The notes: generated by a model from the letters alone, not told the origin. Positions 43,021 to 56,000 are shown, counted from the stretch's first letter. The stretch is DNA of 59,078 bases from Candolleomyces eurysporus (GCA_027579435.1 JANBPK010001227.1:1-59078), one strand, 5' to 3'. Numbers and translations are program-made.

Positions 43021-44322
43021 TTACACCCAGACGATTTTCGAAAGTTTATAACAATTCTCATCAGCCCTCCCCACGCCTCCTTGCCTCTGAATATTATCCT
43101 GGTCCACGACCACAAGGCGTTGACGATGACCATCTCCTTCACAAACATCTCCATGTTCCCGTTCCCTCAGAGCCACATCCTTGGAAACAAACGTCGCATC
43201 AACGATCTTATCCAACCCTTCGTGCCTCCCTGAACCTCTAATCGCCATGAACATCCAGAACACGCCATGTTTGTGCAAGAGCTTCGAAACGCAGGCCTCG
43301 ATCCATTTCGCGTGTTCGGGGTGGTATACGACGTCGGCTGCGAGGATGATATCGAAACGTTCGTTGAAGGGAGGTCGATCAGTCTCTGGGAGCTCCCAAT
43401 CCAACACTTCGACTTCAATCGGCATGGAAGAAGAGGAGAAATTGGTGTTGATGTTCTTCCTCAAGTTCGCAAGGACGTCTGGGTGGTAATCCGTGGCGAT
43501 GATTTCGGGTTGAGGCTGCATCCTCTCTCCTTGAAGCAGTTTGGCAGTGACGATGCTCAACATCCCCGTGCCTGCTCCAAGCTCCAGGATCCTGAGTGGT
43601 TTCCTCATGTTGACGCCTCCGAATGGACGCGGGTCGGATAGGTAAACCTCCCTGGAAGTACAGAGCTTCTCAGCAAACAGGATACAGCTTCCCCAACTTT
43701 GCAACCCAACGGAGGTATGGTCCTCGCTGCTGATAGGCGCGTCGTTAAGTTCCACGTGTATATTTGGGCTGTGCGCCTCTCCCTGACCCGTGGAGAACGC
43801 AAACGTCCTCGTAATATCGACCTCGGCTTCGTCATCGTCGCCCGTAAAAGCTGAGAGGATGGTACTCGAGGCTTCTAGGAGGTCAGAGCGCAATAAACCC
43901 TCGACGGAATCTTCTTCCTCCTCCGCGACCCAAATTTCGGCGCGGGAGATGAACCCTGTAAGCCATTTGATGGCAAACGCACGTTCGAATGGATCAGCTC
44001 GGAGGAGTTCTCGTGCGTCCTCGTCGGAGTCATCGTCGTCGGGCGGTGCAGCAAACGTGTTGGGGATTGATGCTGTGGACAGCGAGATGCGCCCGCTATC
44101 ATCGTCGTCTTCTTCGGCGGAAGCATAACCGGAGTCGATGAAAGGTGTTTCGTCGCCCTTCCGAGTAGAGGTGGATGGCTTTTTCTGAGAGAGAATGGGA
44201 CAGGGTTGGTGAGGGAAGTAGACCGAGCGAAGTTTTTGCAGAGCCTGGAGAACTGTCTGGCCAGGTGTCGATAACAACCGACCCAGAGGTGGTAGGGTAG
44301 CCGTGGGCGCCAGAGATGCCAT
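43021..44322 (-). CDS. Protein-lysine methyltransferase, family 16 (Efm2/FAM86-like)
   Basis: A single exon of 433 aa from ATG 44322 to TAA 43021. The N-terminal half is variable and acidic. The methyltransferase core begins at VGLQSWGSCILFAEKL, has motif I LELGAGTGMLSIVTAKLL, the motif II acid in IIATDYHPDVLANL, then VEVLDWELPE and FDIILAADVVYHPEHAKW, in which the AADVVY block is the hallmark of the family 16 enzymes that methylate lysines of translation factors and chaperones. The end (QGGVGRADENCYKLSKIVWV) matches the usual family terminus. Substrate cannot be fixed; length and long N-terminus would suit an Efm2-like eEF methylase, which is inference. Confidence 0.85.
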   Translation of the reverse strand: MASLAPTATLPPLGRLLSTPGQTVLQALQKLRSVYFPHQPCPILSQKKPSTSTRKGDETPFIDSGYASAEEDDDDSGRISLSTASIPNTFAAPPDDDDSDEDARELLRADPFERAFAIKWLTGFISRAEIWVAEEEEDSVEGLLRSDLLEASSTILSAFTGDDDEAEVDITRTFAFSTGQGEAHSPNIHVELNDAPISSEDHTSVGLQSWGSCILFAEKLCTSREVYLSDPRPFGGVNMRKPLRILELGAGTGMLSIVTAKLLQGERMQPQPEIIATDYHPDVLANLRKNINTNFSSSSMPIEVEVLDWELPETDRPPFNERFDIILAADVVYHPEHAKWIEACVSKLLHKHGVFWMFMAIRGSGRHEGLDKIVDATFVSKDVALREREHGDVCEGDGHRQRLVVVDQDNIQRQGGVGRADENCYKLSKIVWV

Positions 44323-44742
44323 TGTGTAGCCTTTCGAAAAACTGAAATAGGTAGCTTCGGGACCCTTTGAAAAAAGGGATTGTACAGTATTGCAATACGT
44401 TCTGTTTTCTTGAAAACCGAGTCTTCTATGGGGTATCGTCTAGTTGCCCGAGTCTTCTATAAATCTTCTAGTAAGAGCTGCTTCAATTTCTATGTCATGT
44501 AACGGCAAGGGTTCGTGAAAACCCTTGCCGTCAGAGTGAAGGGCAGAGGCAAGGCATGAAGTAGGAGATGATGGTGGTCGGGAGTGAGGGAGAGAGAAAA
44601 AAAAAACCTTCATTAAAAACGAGGCATCGGTTACTGACCGGAATCCGGGACGGGGTCAAAGCAAACCGGGACATTTCGCCGTCCCGTGATTGGCGGGATG
44701 ACCGAGGGACAAGCAAGGCCAAACAACAGCTCAGGTTGCCCA
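44323..44742. promoter_or_regulatory. Divergent promoter region with a perfect hairpin
   Basis: 420 bases between the methyltransferase ATG (minus) and the Gon7-like ATG (plus). Holds an inverted repeat with 11-base arms and a 6-base loop at 44503-44530 and an A-run at 44599. No exon seen. Confidence 0.5.
44503..44530. repeat. Perfect inverted repeat, 11-base arms
   Basis: CGGCAAGGGTT (44503-44513) and AACCCTTGCCG (44520-44530) are exact complements around the 6-base loop CGTGAA. It can form a hairpin in DNA or in a 5' leader, or act as a dyad protein site. Confidence 0.85.
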
Positions 44743-45036
44743 ATGCCTTCATCGACAACGACGTCTGCGATCACAATCAGCTATGAGCTTAATCCTCCAA
44801 ATAATGTAGACGTGTCCAGTCTCGAGCCCAAGAAAACCCACACAATTACTGTGGAGCAAGGCGACCAGAAAACATTTTATCGAAATCTCCAAGCTGCCAT
44901 CTCGGAGGCAAAAACCCTTGTCGGAGAAGATCTGACCATTTGGAGGGACAGAGTTGGCAAGGCAGAGTTGACGAAAGAACCCCCCGCGAAGGGTGAAGAC
45001 GAGGAGGCAGAGGAAGACGAGGAAGAAGGTGCCTGA
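44743..45036 (+). CDS. Possible EKC/KEOPS subunit Gon7-like
   Basis: An intronless 97-aa frame from ATG 44743 to TGA 45034-45036. It reads MPSSTTTSAITISYELNP, a central helix QKTFYRNLQAAISEAKTL followed by VGEDLTIWRDRVGKAEL, and an acidic end (DEEAEEDEEEGA). Gon7 proteins are short, start with a beta-strand segment, have one helix with a YLxxLRxAV-type pattern and end acidic; this fits in outline. KEOPS installs t6A on tRNAs. The match is by layout only, so confidence is moderate. Its 3' end faces the uL2m stop 75 bases away. Confidence 0.5.
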   Translation: MPSSTTTSAITISYELNPPNNVDVSSLEPKKTHTITVEQGDQKTFYRNLQAAISEAKTLVGEDLTIWRDRVGKAELTKEPPAKGEDEEAEEDEEEGA

Positions 45037-45111
45037 AAGGATGAATGAGAAGTGGAGGAATAGGATGTACGATTAAATGAATTATGCAGTATAAGAATGA
45101 CAACATCGCGT

Positions 45112-46370
45112 CTAGCTAGCCCTCTTCTCCTTGCCCCTAGGCCTCTCACGTACGACCATCTTGTTGCTGTTCTTCGGTCCCTTGGGTCCAGGCCTCCTTG
45201 TCCTGGTACCCTTGGTACCCCAACCCCAAATGGAGACGGGGTGCTTGTTGGACTTGGATTTACCTCGTCCACCACCGTGAGGATGGTCGCAACTGTTTGA
45301 AACGATTAGAATGTAAACATTTCGATTGACAACAAGGGAACTTACGCGTTCATAGCAACACCACGGACGCTGGGGCGGCGACCGAGCCAGCGTGCACGAC
45401 CGGCCTTACCCAAGGAGCGGTTCTTCCAGAGGGGGTTGCTGACCTTGCCAATAGTGGCGCAGCATTCACGGAGAACCTTACGCACTTCACCGCTCTGAAG
45501 ACGGACGTGGACATAGCGGCCATTTTCTTCATGGGAAACGACTTGACCGAAGGTTCCGGCTGAGCGAACGAGGATGGCAGGGCCTTCAGGCTTGAGGGAA
45601 ATCGAGTTGATGACGGTTCCCGGTGGGATGAGCTTGAGAGGGAGGACATTCCCTGGTAATAGGGTCATCGAGCGGAGGATACCGAGGGCCAAGGAATGCG
45701 ACGAAGCATCCTCTCCTTCACTGGCTTCCAGGCCAGCAGTCTCCTTCGGCGACTCGAAACCAGGGATGAACCCCTCCGGGATACCCTGTCGGAAGCTCTG
45801 AACCTTGTCTCCAGCTCGCATACCCTCCGTGGCAACGATATAACTCCACTTCTGAGTTCCCTCGGCGTTGGGGTCCCGGTTTCGTAGCAGCGCAATGTGT
45901 GCGGAACGTCCAGGGTCGTATTCGATACGAACAACGTCGTGAACGCCGGGTGTCATTCGCAGGAAGTCGAGCGTCCGTATACGTTGCTTGTGACCTCCTC
46001 CACGATGCCGCACGGTGATGTGACCGTCTGCATTTCGACCACCCTTCTTCCTCTTCGGAATAGTGAGCAGGCGGACAGGTCGTCCCTCGTACAGATGGGG
46101 GCTCAGTGGCCGCTTGAGATGTCGAATACCGGGTGTAATGGGCTTGTAAGTCTTGAAAATATTTTCCGTGCGCGACAGCGCATTCTCTATGTCGACGTTT
46201 GTGGTGTTTTTCCAAATTTCTGTCGCGTAGGTCCGGCTCGGAAGCAAGGGCTGTCGTGCCAGCGGGGCGTAAGGGGTGCGCGAGACCGTCGAGGACAGCG
46301 AGCTAGGTTTTGAGAGGGATGAGACGCATGACCGTAGGAGGCCTGCGCTGCCTCTGACGGAGGACAGCAT
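45112..46370 (-). CDS. RML2: Mitochondrial large-subunit ribosomal protein uL2m
   Basis: Exon 1 46370-45346, exon 2 45292-45112. The start [19 protein letters not shown] is a typical mitochondrial presequence, Arg/Ser/Leu-rich without acids, with a likely cleavage zone near PSRTYATEI. The uL2 core follows: [35 protein letters not shown], the SH3-like part with [23 protein letters not shown] and the peptidyl-transferase-proximal loop [17 protein letters not shown], ending [20 protein letters not shown]. The universally conserved His of HPHGGG is present. ATG 46370 was preferred over an upstream non-ATG extension. Convergent with the Gon7-like gene, divergent from RVB2. Confidence 0.95.
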
Positions 46371-46572
46371 CCAGGTAATGGCTAGGCTGGTAAATGGCAG
46401 CTGGCGAACCTCGGCTTTGGAGGCCAGCAATCACTTTTTTNGTTTGGTTCCAACGCGACCGCGCCAAACACTGCAGCCGACGCGTTCGGTTCTGCAAGCC
46501 TCTCCCCGCGACGACCATGGTCTGTGGTTTCTCTATATCGTGATATTATGTCGCTAATAAATCCACTAGGCT
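46371..46572. promoter_or_regulatory. Bidirectional promoter, uL2m / RVB2
   Basis: 202 bases between the divergent ATGs, with one N at 46441. A shared promoter for two constitutive genes is likely; no TATA box is seen. Confidence 0.5.
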
Positions 46573-48319
<1,747 letters not shown>

Positions 48320-48522
48320 TACTCGCAAGGTTCTGTGCGTCTCACCCTCTTTTTCATTCTTTCTTGCGTCTTGTCTTCGACTTCTTGCCCGATCTGTCCG
48401 TCCCAGGTGCCCGTTACCCACAGTTGTATAGATCTCTTCGTGTGGTTTTTGACTATGATACGATTTCACCTCTTCTTTCTTTATCATAGCACGACAGTTG
48501 CTTGAACTGTGTTGCCGTTACC

Positions 48523-48925
48523 TCAGACTAGCCTCTGTTTACCGCTTCGTTCGGCGAGAATGCCGGTCGGGTTAGGACATCGATCGAGCTTCGACGGATT
48601 AATACCGGGACAACTCTCAAGCTCTGCGCTCGATCTTCGACGTCGATGGCCTTTCCAGTCTTTCAAAGGGTCGGAGGCTCGGAATTTTACGAGATGTTGA
48701 CCCTCGAAATCTGCTCCCAGGCTGGTCGAGGCAAAGGCTTTCAACGCCCATCCGACCCTCTTGCGTGATTCATGTTTGAGGTTATACCGAATCTCCTCAG
48801 ATCTCCTTTGTCCACTCTCTCTTCGTGATAGTCCATCATCTCTTTCGAGAAATTTTACAGGGATGGTCCCTACACATGCATGCTTAGCCTCTTCTCTCCG
48901 TGGAGGTACCGCGTTTCGGCGACAT
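48523..48925 (-). CDS. Small basic protein, hypothetical, about 120 aa
   Basis: A minus-strand frame from 48869 to 48523 reads without a stop and has natural charged texture (KFLERDDGLSRRESGQ, RKRVGWALKAFASTSLGAD, KDWKGHRRRRSSAELES). A start can be supplied by ATG 48925 (MSPKR) through a 40-nt GT-AG intron (48909-48870), which keeps phase but is shorter than other introns here. I do not recognise a family. It may be a real lineage-specific gene or the 3' part of one with a different first exon. Confidence 0.4.
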
Positions 48926-49090
48926 GAATCTTCGCTAGGTGATCTACTGATGCACAGGCGGTAAAAAAGTGTTTTGAAGATTTGAAAGCGGTTCCGGAAT
49001 TTGGATAATCAGAATCAGGTACGCGGCGGGCGTTTTTNCTTCGGTGTTCAATTGTTGAAACGTTTATTCAATTTCAGGGGTTCTATTCTT

Positions 49091-49503
49091 TCAATCGTCC
49101 GATTGACGAGTGGAAGGTTCCATCCTGGTGTGCCCTGTTTCTCTTTCTTGCGGCGTTTCTTCCGGAAATCTTTCTGATCGGGTGGCGATTTTTTCCTTGA
49201 CTCGGCATGCATGTCCTCTGCATTCAGGCTGTTGTCGGTGCCCGTCGACGCCGTCGGGCTTCTGCATTAAGCGAACGAAGATATCCCACAAGTCCGACGC
49301 CGTTGTTTCGTGCGCGATATGTCCGGTCGGTACGACTCGCACCGAATGTTTGACTGACGAGAAGACGTGTTATCGGTATCCCCGGTCCTCTAGATATCTA
49401 AGCAAGTGCGACTCGGAAGTATCGATTTCATCTTGTGCACTCACATACCCACAGTAGTTGCGCACTTGAAGCTTCTATCTAGTTCCAGGTCTCGTAACTT
49501 CAT
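49091..49503 (-). CDS. Small hypothetical protein, two exons, 105 aa
   Basis: Exon 1 is 49503-49449 (MKLRDLELDRSFKCATTV). A 95-nt intron with GTATGT and CGTCAG ends leads to exon 2, 49353-49091, which continues in phase as VKHSVRVVPTGHIAHE, SDLWDIFVRLMQKPDGVDG and a polar C-terminus ending in MEPSTRQSDD. No signal peptide or known motif. The in-phase splice, an ATG at the right place and a continuous frame support a real gene; there is no homology evidence. Confidence 0.5.
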
Positions 49504-50383
49504 TGCCTAGCCTTCATAGAGTTCTGTTCTTTACGTCGATTGGCATCGGAGAACGCAGTGGAAACCACTGAGCGCGAGAAGCCAAGCGTGAGGGTGACAT
49601 AACCGATATCCAAAGCCCTTGTCTTCAGCATTCGACCACAGCTCCATCTGGCGGTGGATTTGCGCGTAATGCGCTCCAAGATCCGTGCGCAGCCTCAGCG
49701 AAGTAGCAAGTTCCATGGTGGAAATGGAGGGCTCCGTTGAATACAATACCCACGGAGCCTACAACATCGAAGAAGGATTGATGATGACGGAGCCCGACAC
49801 TTGAGAAGCCCGCACTGGTCGTTGATCCACCCTCGTTTTGTTGCGTATGTGGTAATAGCCACCCTAAGCCACCTTGATGATTCTGTATGTGGATATGATA
49901 GAAGCACTGGTGGGCTAGATCAAGGTCAAACAATGCACAGGTAGATGGATCTATTCATGGAAGAAGAGGAATCCAAGTTTCTTTTTCGTCATTTGGGAGC
50001 CTCGGGAGCACCCTCCCTATGGTATGGTAAGGTTGCTAATCTTGAGAATCTAGGGTAACCGGTCAGCGAAGCCACTCAAAGAAGCGTTGACAGGTTTGGT
50101 AACTAGGAGCATCATGAGGGTGGGTACCCTACCATTTCATGTGTCCGCACATACATATATGGGCGGTATCAGTCGGTTCTTGAAATGTATATAAACGTGA
50201 TAGGGTGAGTCGGTGGTTTCCATTCAATCCATTGTCTATCACACACTCACACTCACCGTCTCCGGATCCAGTCGACACTCCTCTGCTCTCTCCACCATAC
50301 ACAACTTGAATCTCAAGCGTCCTCTATAACCCTCTCGGACCTTTGCTCCAAGCCACGAACCACCAACTCCAACCGAATCAACC
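49504..50383. promoter_or_regulatory. Intergenic region with TATA box before the Ser-rich gene
   Basis: About 880 bases. A TATATAAA at 50188-50195 lies some 190 bases before ATG 50384. A minus-strand frame starting at ATG about 49716 and ending near 49531 reads MELATSLRLRTDLGAHYA and has some coding texture, but no second exon or motif, so it is not called. Confidence 0.45.
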
Positions 50384-50864
50384 ATGCTTTTCATCAACAC
50401 GAGTTCGCGCCGCTCCACGGCCTCCTCGAGTTCCTCCTCGAGCGCCTCCTCTCCAGCTTCCAGTGCGAGCACCAGCACTAGCACGCTCGTGGTACGTTCG
50501 TTCTCTCCATTCTGCATATCACACGTTCTCTATGCATTCCGAGTTCATCATGTTCTGACATGATCCGTTCTACGTCCTCTAGAGCAATGCTTCTATTCCC
50601 AAATCATTCTCCGACTCGACCCCTGCCTTCAATCCTACGTTGCAATCGGAGGATAGGTTTAATGCTACGGCCGTGGGTAGAGAGGTGAGTAGCTTTACGG
50701 CTCTCATCCACTTTGAGGACGCTAACTCCCAATCTGTGTGCTTGTAGGCAGAGATGATGGACGACGATGACCAAGCTTGGGGTCCAGCCCCTCGTACTCG
50801 TAAAATGACGTTGACTTCGTCTCGGCTCAGCTTCTTCCAACGACAACAGCCTTCGAGGTCATGA
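50384..50864 (+). CDS. Small Ser-rich protein, hypothetical, 108 aa
   Basis: Exons 50384-50491, 50583-50684 and 50748-50864 splice in phase. The protein starts MLFINTSSRRSTASS, has a Ser/Ala/Thr-rich stretch, then NASIPKSFSDSTPAFNPT and ends AWGPAPRTRKMTLTSSRLSFFQRQQPSRS. No signal peptide is evident and no domain recognised; it looks like an intrinsically disordered protein, perhaps a regulatory peptide or stress protein. It has a good TATA box and consensus splice sites. Confidence 0.65.
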
Positions 50865-51046
50865 TTCTCGCCGACGGGAACGTCTGCTTAACTTGGATCC
50901 GACCTCATCTTGTCCTGCCTTTTAACGTCCAACACCCCAAGGAGATCGATCTGTGGGCGCCTTTCGGAATCCCGGTCCATATTATGATGATGAGCTATTT
51001 TCAAAGTCGAGTCCTCGTCTCGGATTTACGGCCGTACGATGGTGAT

Positions 51047-51287
51047 GGTCGTTGATACCAGCAGGCACGGACCGTGTTCAAACCTCAGACTCTTCTTTCC
51101 ATCTTCCTTGAGCCTTCTTTCCTCCGAGCTTGGCACAAGCCTTTCACATCACATCCCCTTCAGTATACTCGTTTACTCCGTTTCCTCTTCCTCTTCCTTT
51201 GTGGTCCGATGGCATGGGCTTATTTGGTGAATCATCTTCGNTTTTTTTGTCACAAGGTGCCATAGATTCGATTATGATATCTTCATG
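51047..51287. repeat. Direct repeat, unit 1
   Basis: Starts GGTCGTTGATACC and ends TCTTCATG; includes GGACCGT, CCTTCTTTCCTCCGA and TAGATTCGATTAT, all repeated in the same order about 450 bases downstream. Confidence 0.7.
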
Positions 51288-51497
51288 TTACCTTCCTAGA
51301 TGTACTTTTATCTTGTATATGGTGATGATACCCTGTATTGTGTGTACTATTAATACTATACCGCCAGAGATAATATGTTGGAAGAAAGACGGTCTCGATC
51401 CCACTCGATCGCAGTGTTTCTCAGGACGTTCCTGCAGGTGCCTGACTTAGGCCAGTTGAGGGAGGCCGGCCTGAGCGATTCCCGGGACACATTACGT

Positions 51498-51727
51498 GGT
51501 CGTTGATACCCAGCAGTCACGGACCGTTCTTTTCCTTCCAGCTTCCTTTGCCCTTCTTTCCTCCGACCTTTGACATAGCTTCGCAAGCTTTCTCATCGCA
51601 TCTCCTTCAGTCAACTCCGTGATGATTTGATGATCGCGGGTTTTGGTGTCCCATCTCCTTCATCNTTTGTTAAAAACTATAAAATAGTAGATATAAGTAG
51701 ATTCGATTATCATGCTATCTTCATGAG
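51498..51727. repeat. Direct repeat, unit 2
   Basis: Diverged second copy of the segment at 51047-51287, same orientation, with the same ordered blocks but small indels. Confidence 0.7.
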
Positions 51728-53026
51728 AGTGTATTTTGGGTTAGATCTTAGATTGATTCCTACTATCAAAGATAATTTCTTGTTCTTGGAAGCATTACGG
51801 AGGTCTGCAGCATCAGCGCTCACCCGGGGAGGAACGAACGATTGACGACCCAATACAGTCGAGAACGGAAGTGGCTGTGCTGGCTGACCAAGTGCTTGGC
51901 ACTGCCACATACAGTTGTGGCAAGCGCTGTGGTCCGAATTGTTAACCAGCGCCGGACCTCTCAAATCGCGAACGTTCTTGACCCTGTTTGTGCTTAACCG
52001 CCTCCCCGGATGCTATGGCGAACTCAAGGCTCGTCAGACCGAGTCAATGACGCTCAGAACCCGTAACAATTCCTGGATCCGCGTGTTGTGGCACTTTTGT
52101 GGCACTTTCCAAGGGTTTCGAGGCCAATGCCCCAGGGCTCCAAGTATCCTATTTTGCCATTTTGGAGTTGGATATCGCTCGTGAACGAGATTGACCTTAC
52201 TCTCTGCAGGCTTTCCCGAAGCCACCAGTTGCCTCAAGGTCACCAGCTTCCCGGTTCTCCATAGCTGCTGTCCGATTGGCATAGTCCTTTCTTTTCTTGA
52301 GGAACTTCAAAATAGACTTGCAATACGGACGCCACTCAGCGCTTTAAATTTGCTATCTATGTATGAACGATTCGCACGTTTCCTAGTCTTGGTGTGCGAA
52401 ACTCTTTTTTTTGACTGGCTACTCGCAGGATGTTCAGGGTCTATACAATATCATTCTCTGACGTTGCCGCTGATCTAGACTCTTTCAGTGAGCTAACAAT
52501 ATCGCCAGGGATGACAATCGTCACGCACAGCTGCTGTTGGGCAAGGTTACGACAATTCTATCCGAATTCCGAAGCCATGGCCTGCTACCTGGGGTAAGTT
52601 GTCTGCGTCGACCTGATAAGATGCGATTCTTCTGGATGCTGACCTCTGTTGCGTTATGACACATGACGTTGTTGTTCGGGCAGGAGAAGCTGTTGCACTG
52701 GGTTCTTCTCGAAGGGGCGGCGCGATGTCGGCTGCCCAAATGGCACCCAGAATGACATCGTGAGTGCTGGTTGTGCAGCGAGTGTGGGGGCGGTGGAGGA
52801 GAAGATGGATGCGGATCAGGTGCCGGACTGGAGGCGTGGGTGATGGTATCACGGGGATCAGCCTGTGGGAGGCATGCGCTGAGGGGAATCCGAGCGTTTC
52901 TCCGACGGGGCGAGTTTACGACACAATGGGTAAGCTTCGATCAGCCTTCCCTCGTTCATTTCTCGATGAGGAGAGCCCATAACCAGCCTCACCTTCCTTC
53001 CCTTCCCAATCCCATGTCCACCCACC

Positions 53027-56000
53027 ATGCCATTCTCCGTCCCCTTTGCTAACGGACGCCCCATCCCCCTCAACGTCCTCGAGAAGATTGCCAGGCATGT
53101 CGTCGTCGCCCCGCCTGAGCCCGTACCAACTCCATCGGTGGCATCAGCAGGCCTGAACCCGCATCCGTACCTCTACGACCCCCCGCACCACCTGCCACCG
53201 TCCCTGGCCACGGCCATGTCGCGTCTGCCACCCCTGCTCAGCGTCAGCAAGTCCGTGTACGAGGCCCTTTCGCCAGGCATCGCGACCAGCAGACAAAACG
53301 GGGCGAAATACCCACTCAGGACAGAGCTCTACGCCCGGTTGTGTTGCGAGTTTCTCGATGTCAAGGCTGTAGGGAGGAGATGGCGAAGAACGACGCGGAG
53401 GAACCGGACAGGCGAAGACGATGAAGACGCATGGGACAAGGACGTGCGGGGCGTGCCCAACGCTGCCCTCACTGCGCACCTGGTGCAGGTGTGTCGACTC
53501 CTGCGATTTCTCGTCAAATGCGCAAAGGAGATGGAGATCCCCCTCCCCGCACAAGTCTTATCAGAAGCACCAAAGGAATCGAATAGGAAAGGCGCAGGAT
53601 CGCTCTACAACCCTGCAATTGAAAGCGTCTTGATAAATATGGTGGTCCTGATGATGGAGAACGACGGGAAGAACCACCACCAGCTTCGTTTGGTCTCTGC
53701 GCCCCTCTTCGTCGATATGTTGGTGTTTAACCGTCTGAATGAAGGCACCGCACCAGCTAGTACCGGTCCTGGAGGGAACGAATATCTTTACAACGACGGA
53801 TGGCCCGTCGAGAACGTCCTCAATACTGCCGCAGTCTGGCTTCTTTGCCTCTTCACCACCCCAGAGAAGATCACAAGCGAGAGTCGGCCTATAAGGGAGA
53901 CACTGATAAAGTTGGTATTGCCGTTCGTACTATGTCCTTATAGGGTGAGTGCCACCATCTTTCTGTTTTCGACTATCACCCTCATTCTATTTGCAGTACG
54001 CCTCAGCTCTCGTTCCCCCAACCCACTTCACCCTCCCATTGCTGGGTGATACCGACGAAGTCTTCACGCGACCTTGCTCAAGCTCAACCGCACACGGATC
54101 GTATCCAGTCTACCATGCCTACCCATTCAATGACCCAACAAAGGCATCGACAACTGCCNCCCCCGCTACCGCCAACGCCACACCCGCTACGACAACCAAT
54201 GCCAACACTATAACAGATGAAGCAGCCGCAGCTGCACCACGCCTCATTGCTGGCCAACTCGAGGAAGAAGATTCATCTAATGATAACGCCCGTCCACCAC
54301 CACCACAAGACCACGCGGCAGGCTCGAACAGTCCAAGCACCAGTAACGCGGCGCCCGGGACCAGTTCTGCTGCTGCTGCTACTGCTCCCACCGGCAGTGG
54401 TTCTGATAGTGCCTCAAGTAGATCGGCAACGCGGACACCTTCACCCAATACCGATGCAACCGCAAGATCGACAGCACCTGGAACCAGTACACACGCAAGT
54501 TCGCGTTCACCGTCCCCCAGAGGCTCGCCTGCAGCGCAGGCTGGGCCGAGAGTCGTATCGGTCCTATCAATGCGGCCTCCCCCTGNCGGTTTCGAACTCG
54601 CAAGCACATCCCAGCTTTGGGGTGTGTTTCCCTTGGTATTGCAGTCCGTATGAAGATGGTACCGATGGGGCTGTAGACGATGGGGAGGGTATGAGCCATC
54701 GGGAGGTTGCTGCGCGGACGCCTAGTGAGGCGAGCAGGTCCAGCTCGAGGAGCGTGTCTGTCGATTCATTCTCCTCTTCTTCATCTTCCTCTTCGGCGTC
54801 GTCCTCGGATTCAGCCCGGAGTTCCTCGCCCCGCAAAGTCGATGCATCACCGAAGCCGCCGATGATCGTGTTGTACCTCCCGCTCATCACCGCGAGCGCC
54901 AAGTTGGTGTTTATGTCGCGGAGGGAAGCGATACCTTTGCCCGAGCTGCCGCATTTGCCTGTGGATAGGGAAGCTGCGAGGAGGTTGCAGATGCCGTATG
55001 CGGGCCCGACGCAGGCAGATATGAGGGAGATTCGACAGTGGTGTACGTGGGGGAGGAGANGGGGGTGTGGATGTTTCGGCTGCTCCTGCCCCAACGACTG
55101 GCGCGTCTGCCCCGACGACGGCTCCTGCGGCTACTACGGCTGCATCGTCTAATACTCCTAGTGCTCAACCGGAAAACAGCGCTGTGGATGAGGACGACGA
55201 CGGGATGCGCTACAAGGATAGTCGGAGGTGGGACGTCGACTGGTGGAGGATGCGTCTGTGTGGAGGTCGGCAGTGGTTCTTGCCGCCTAGTCTTTCCTCC
55301 TCTTCTCCCGCTGCCCCCTCCCCTCCTTCACCTTCTTCCTCCACCTCCTCTTCTTCCGCCTCTTCTTCCCTTTCCCTCCACCAATCCCCCTCAATCAACA
55401 GCCTCAACAACACAGCCTACCGTATGGGAACAGTATACGAAAAAGGCATGCTCACAGGTCTCTGGCAAGGCTATATGCACATACCAGGCGAGGCCTCGCT
55501 CAACTACCTCGTGCATAACAGGCTTTTCGCGAGCAATTTTTCGGAGCACATGCTGAGTCTCTTGACGAGGCCTATCTTCATGAGGCTGGAAGAGCACGTG
55601 TGGGTGCCGACTGTAGACGATCCTGGGCGCTTCGAGAGTGGTGCAAAGGCGTTGAAGGCTNCGAGTTGGGGATAGGAAGTACGAGGACGTTGGACCGAGG
55701 GGATGTGGGCCTGTGCCAGCTGCGAAACCGGCTACGATGTCGACGACGACTGTTGTCGTCGAGAATGTCCGAGTCGAAGACGGGCAGCAAACTCAAGCCC
55801 AGACCTCGAGAAAGCGCACTGGGTTCTTGGACCAGAACATGAACAACGCGTGGATCCCTGGACCTGTTGGGACGTTCAAGTTCGAGGACGGGTATACGAC
55901 GCCAGATGGGCAGCAGCTGAACGCGGAGGATGGAGTGAGCGACGGGGTGTTCGAGGATAAATTCTTCCAGGGACGGCGGCAGAACGGAGGGAGGGGGAAG

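Larger units (their letters stand above)
50865..53026. other. Gene-poor region with a degenerate direct repeat
   Basis: About 2.2 kb. Contains two related copies of a ~240-base segment (51047-51287 and 51498-51727) and a coding-like stretch around 52508-52610 (DDNRHAQLLLGKVTTIL, SEFRSHGLLPG followed by a GTAAGT donor). I could not link the latter to further exons. The end of the gap is the upstream region of the large gene at 53027. Confidence 0.4.

Noticed and set aside
49531..49933. Minus-strand frames next to the two-exon small gene
   Set aside because: The best frame (from about 49716) is short, and no upstream exon could be joined, so a gene cannot be supported.
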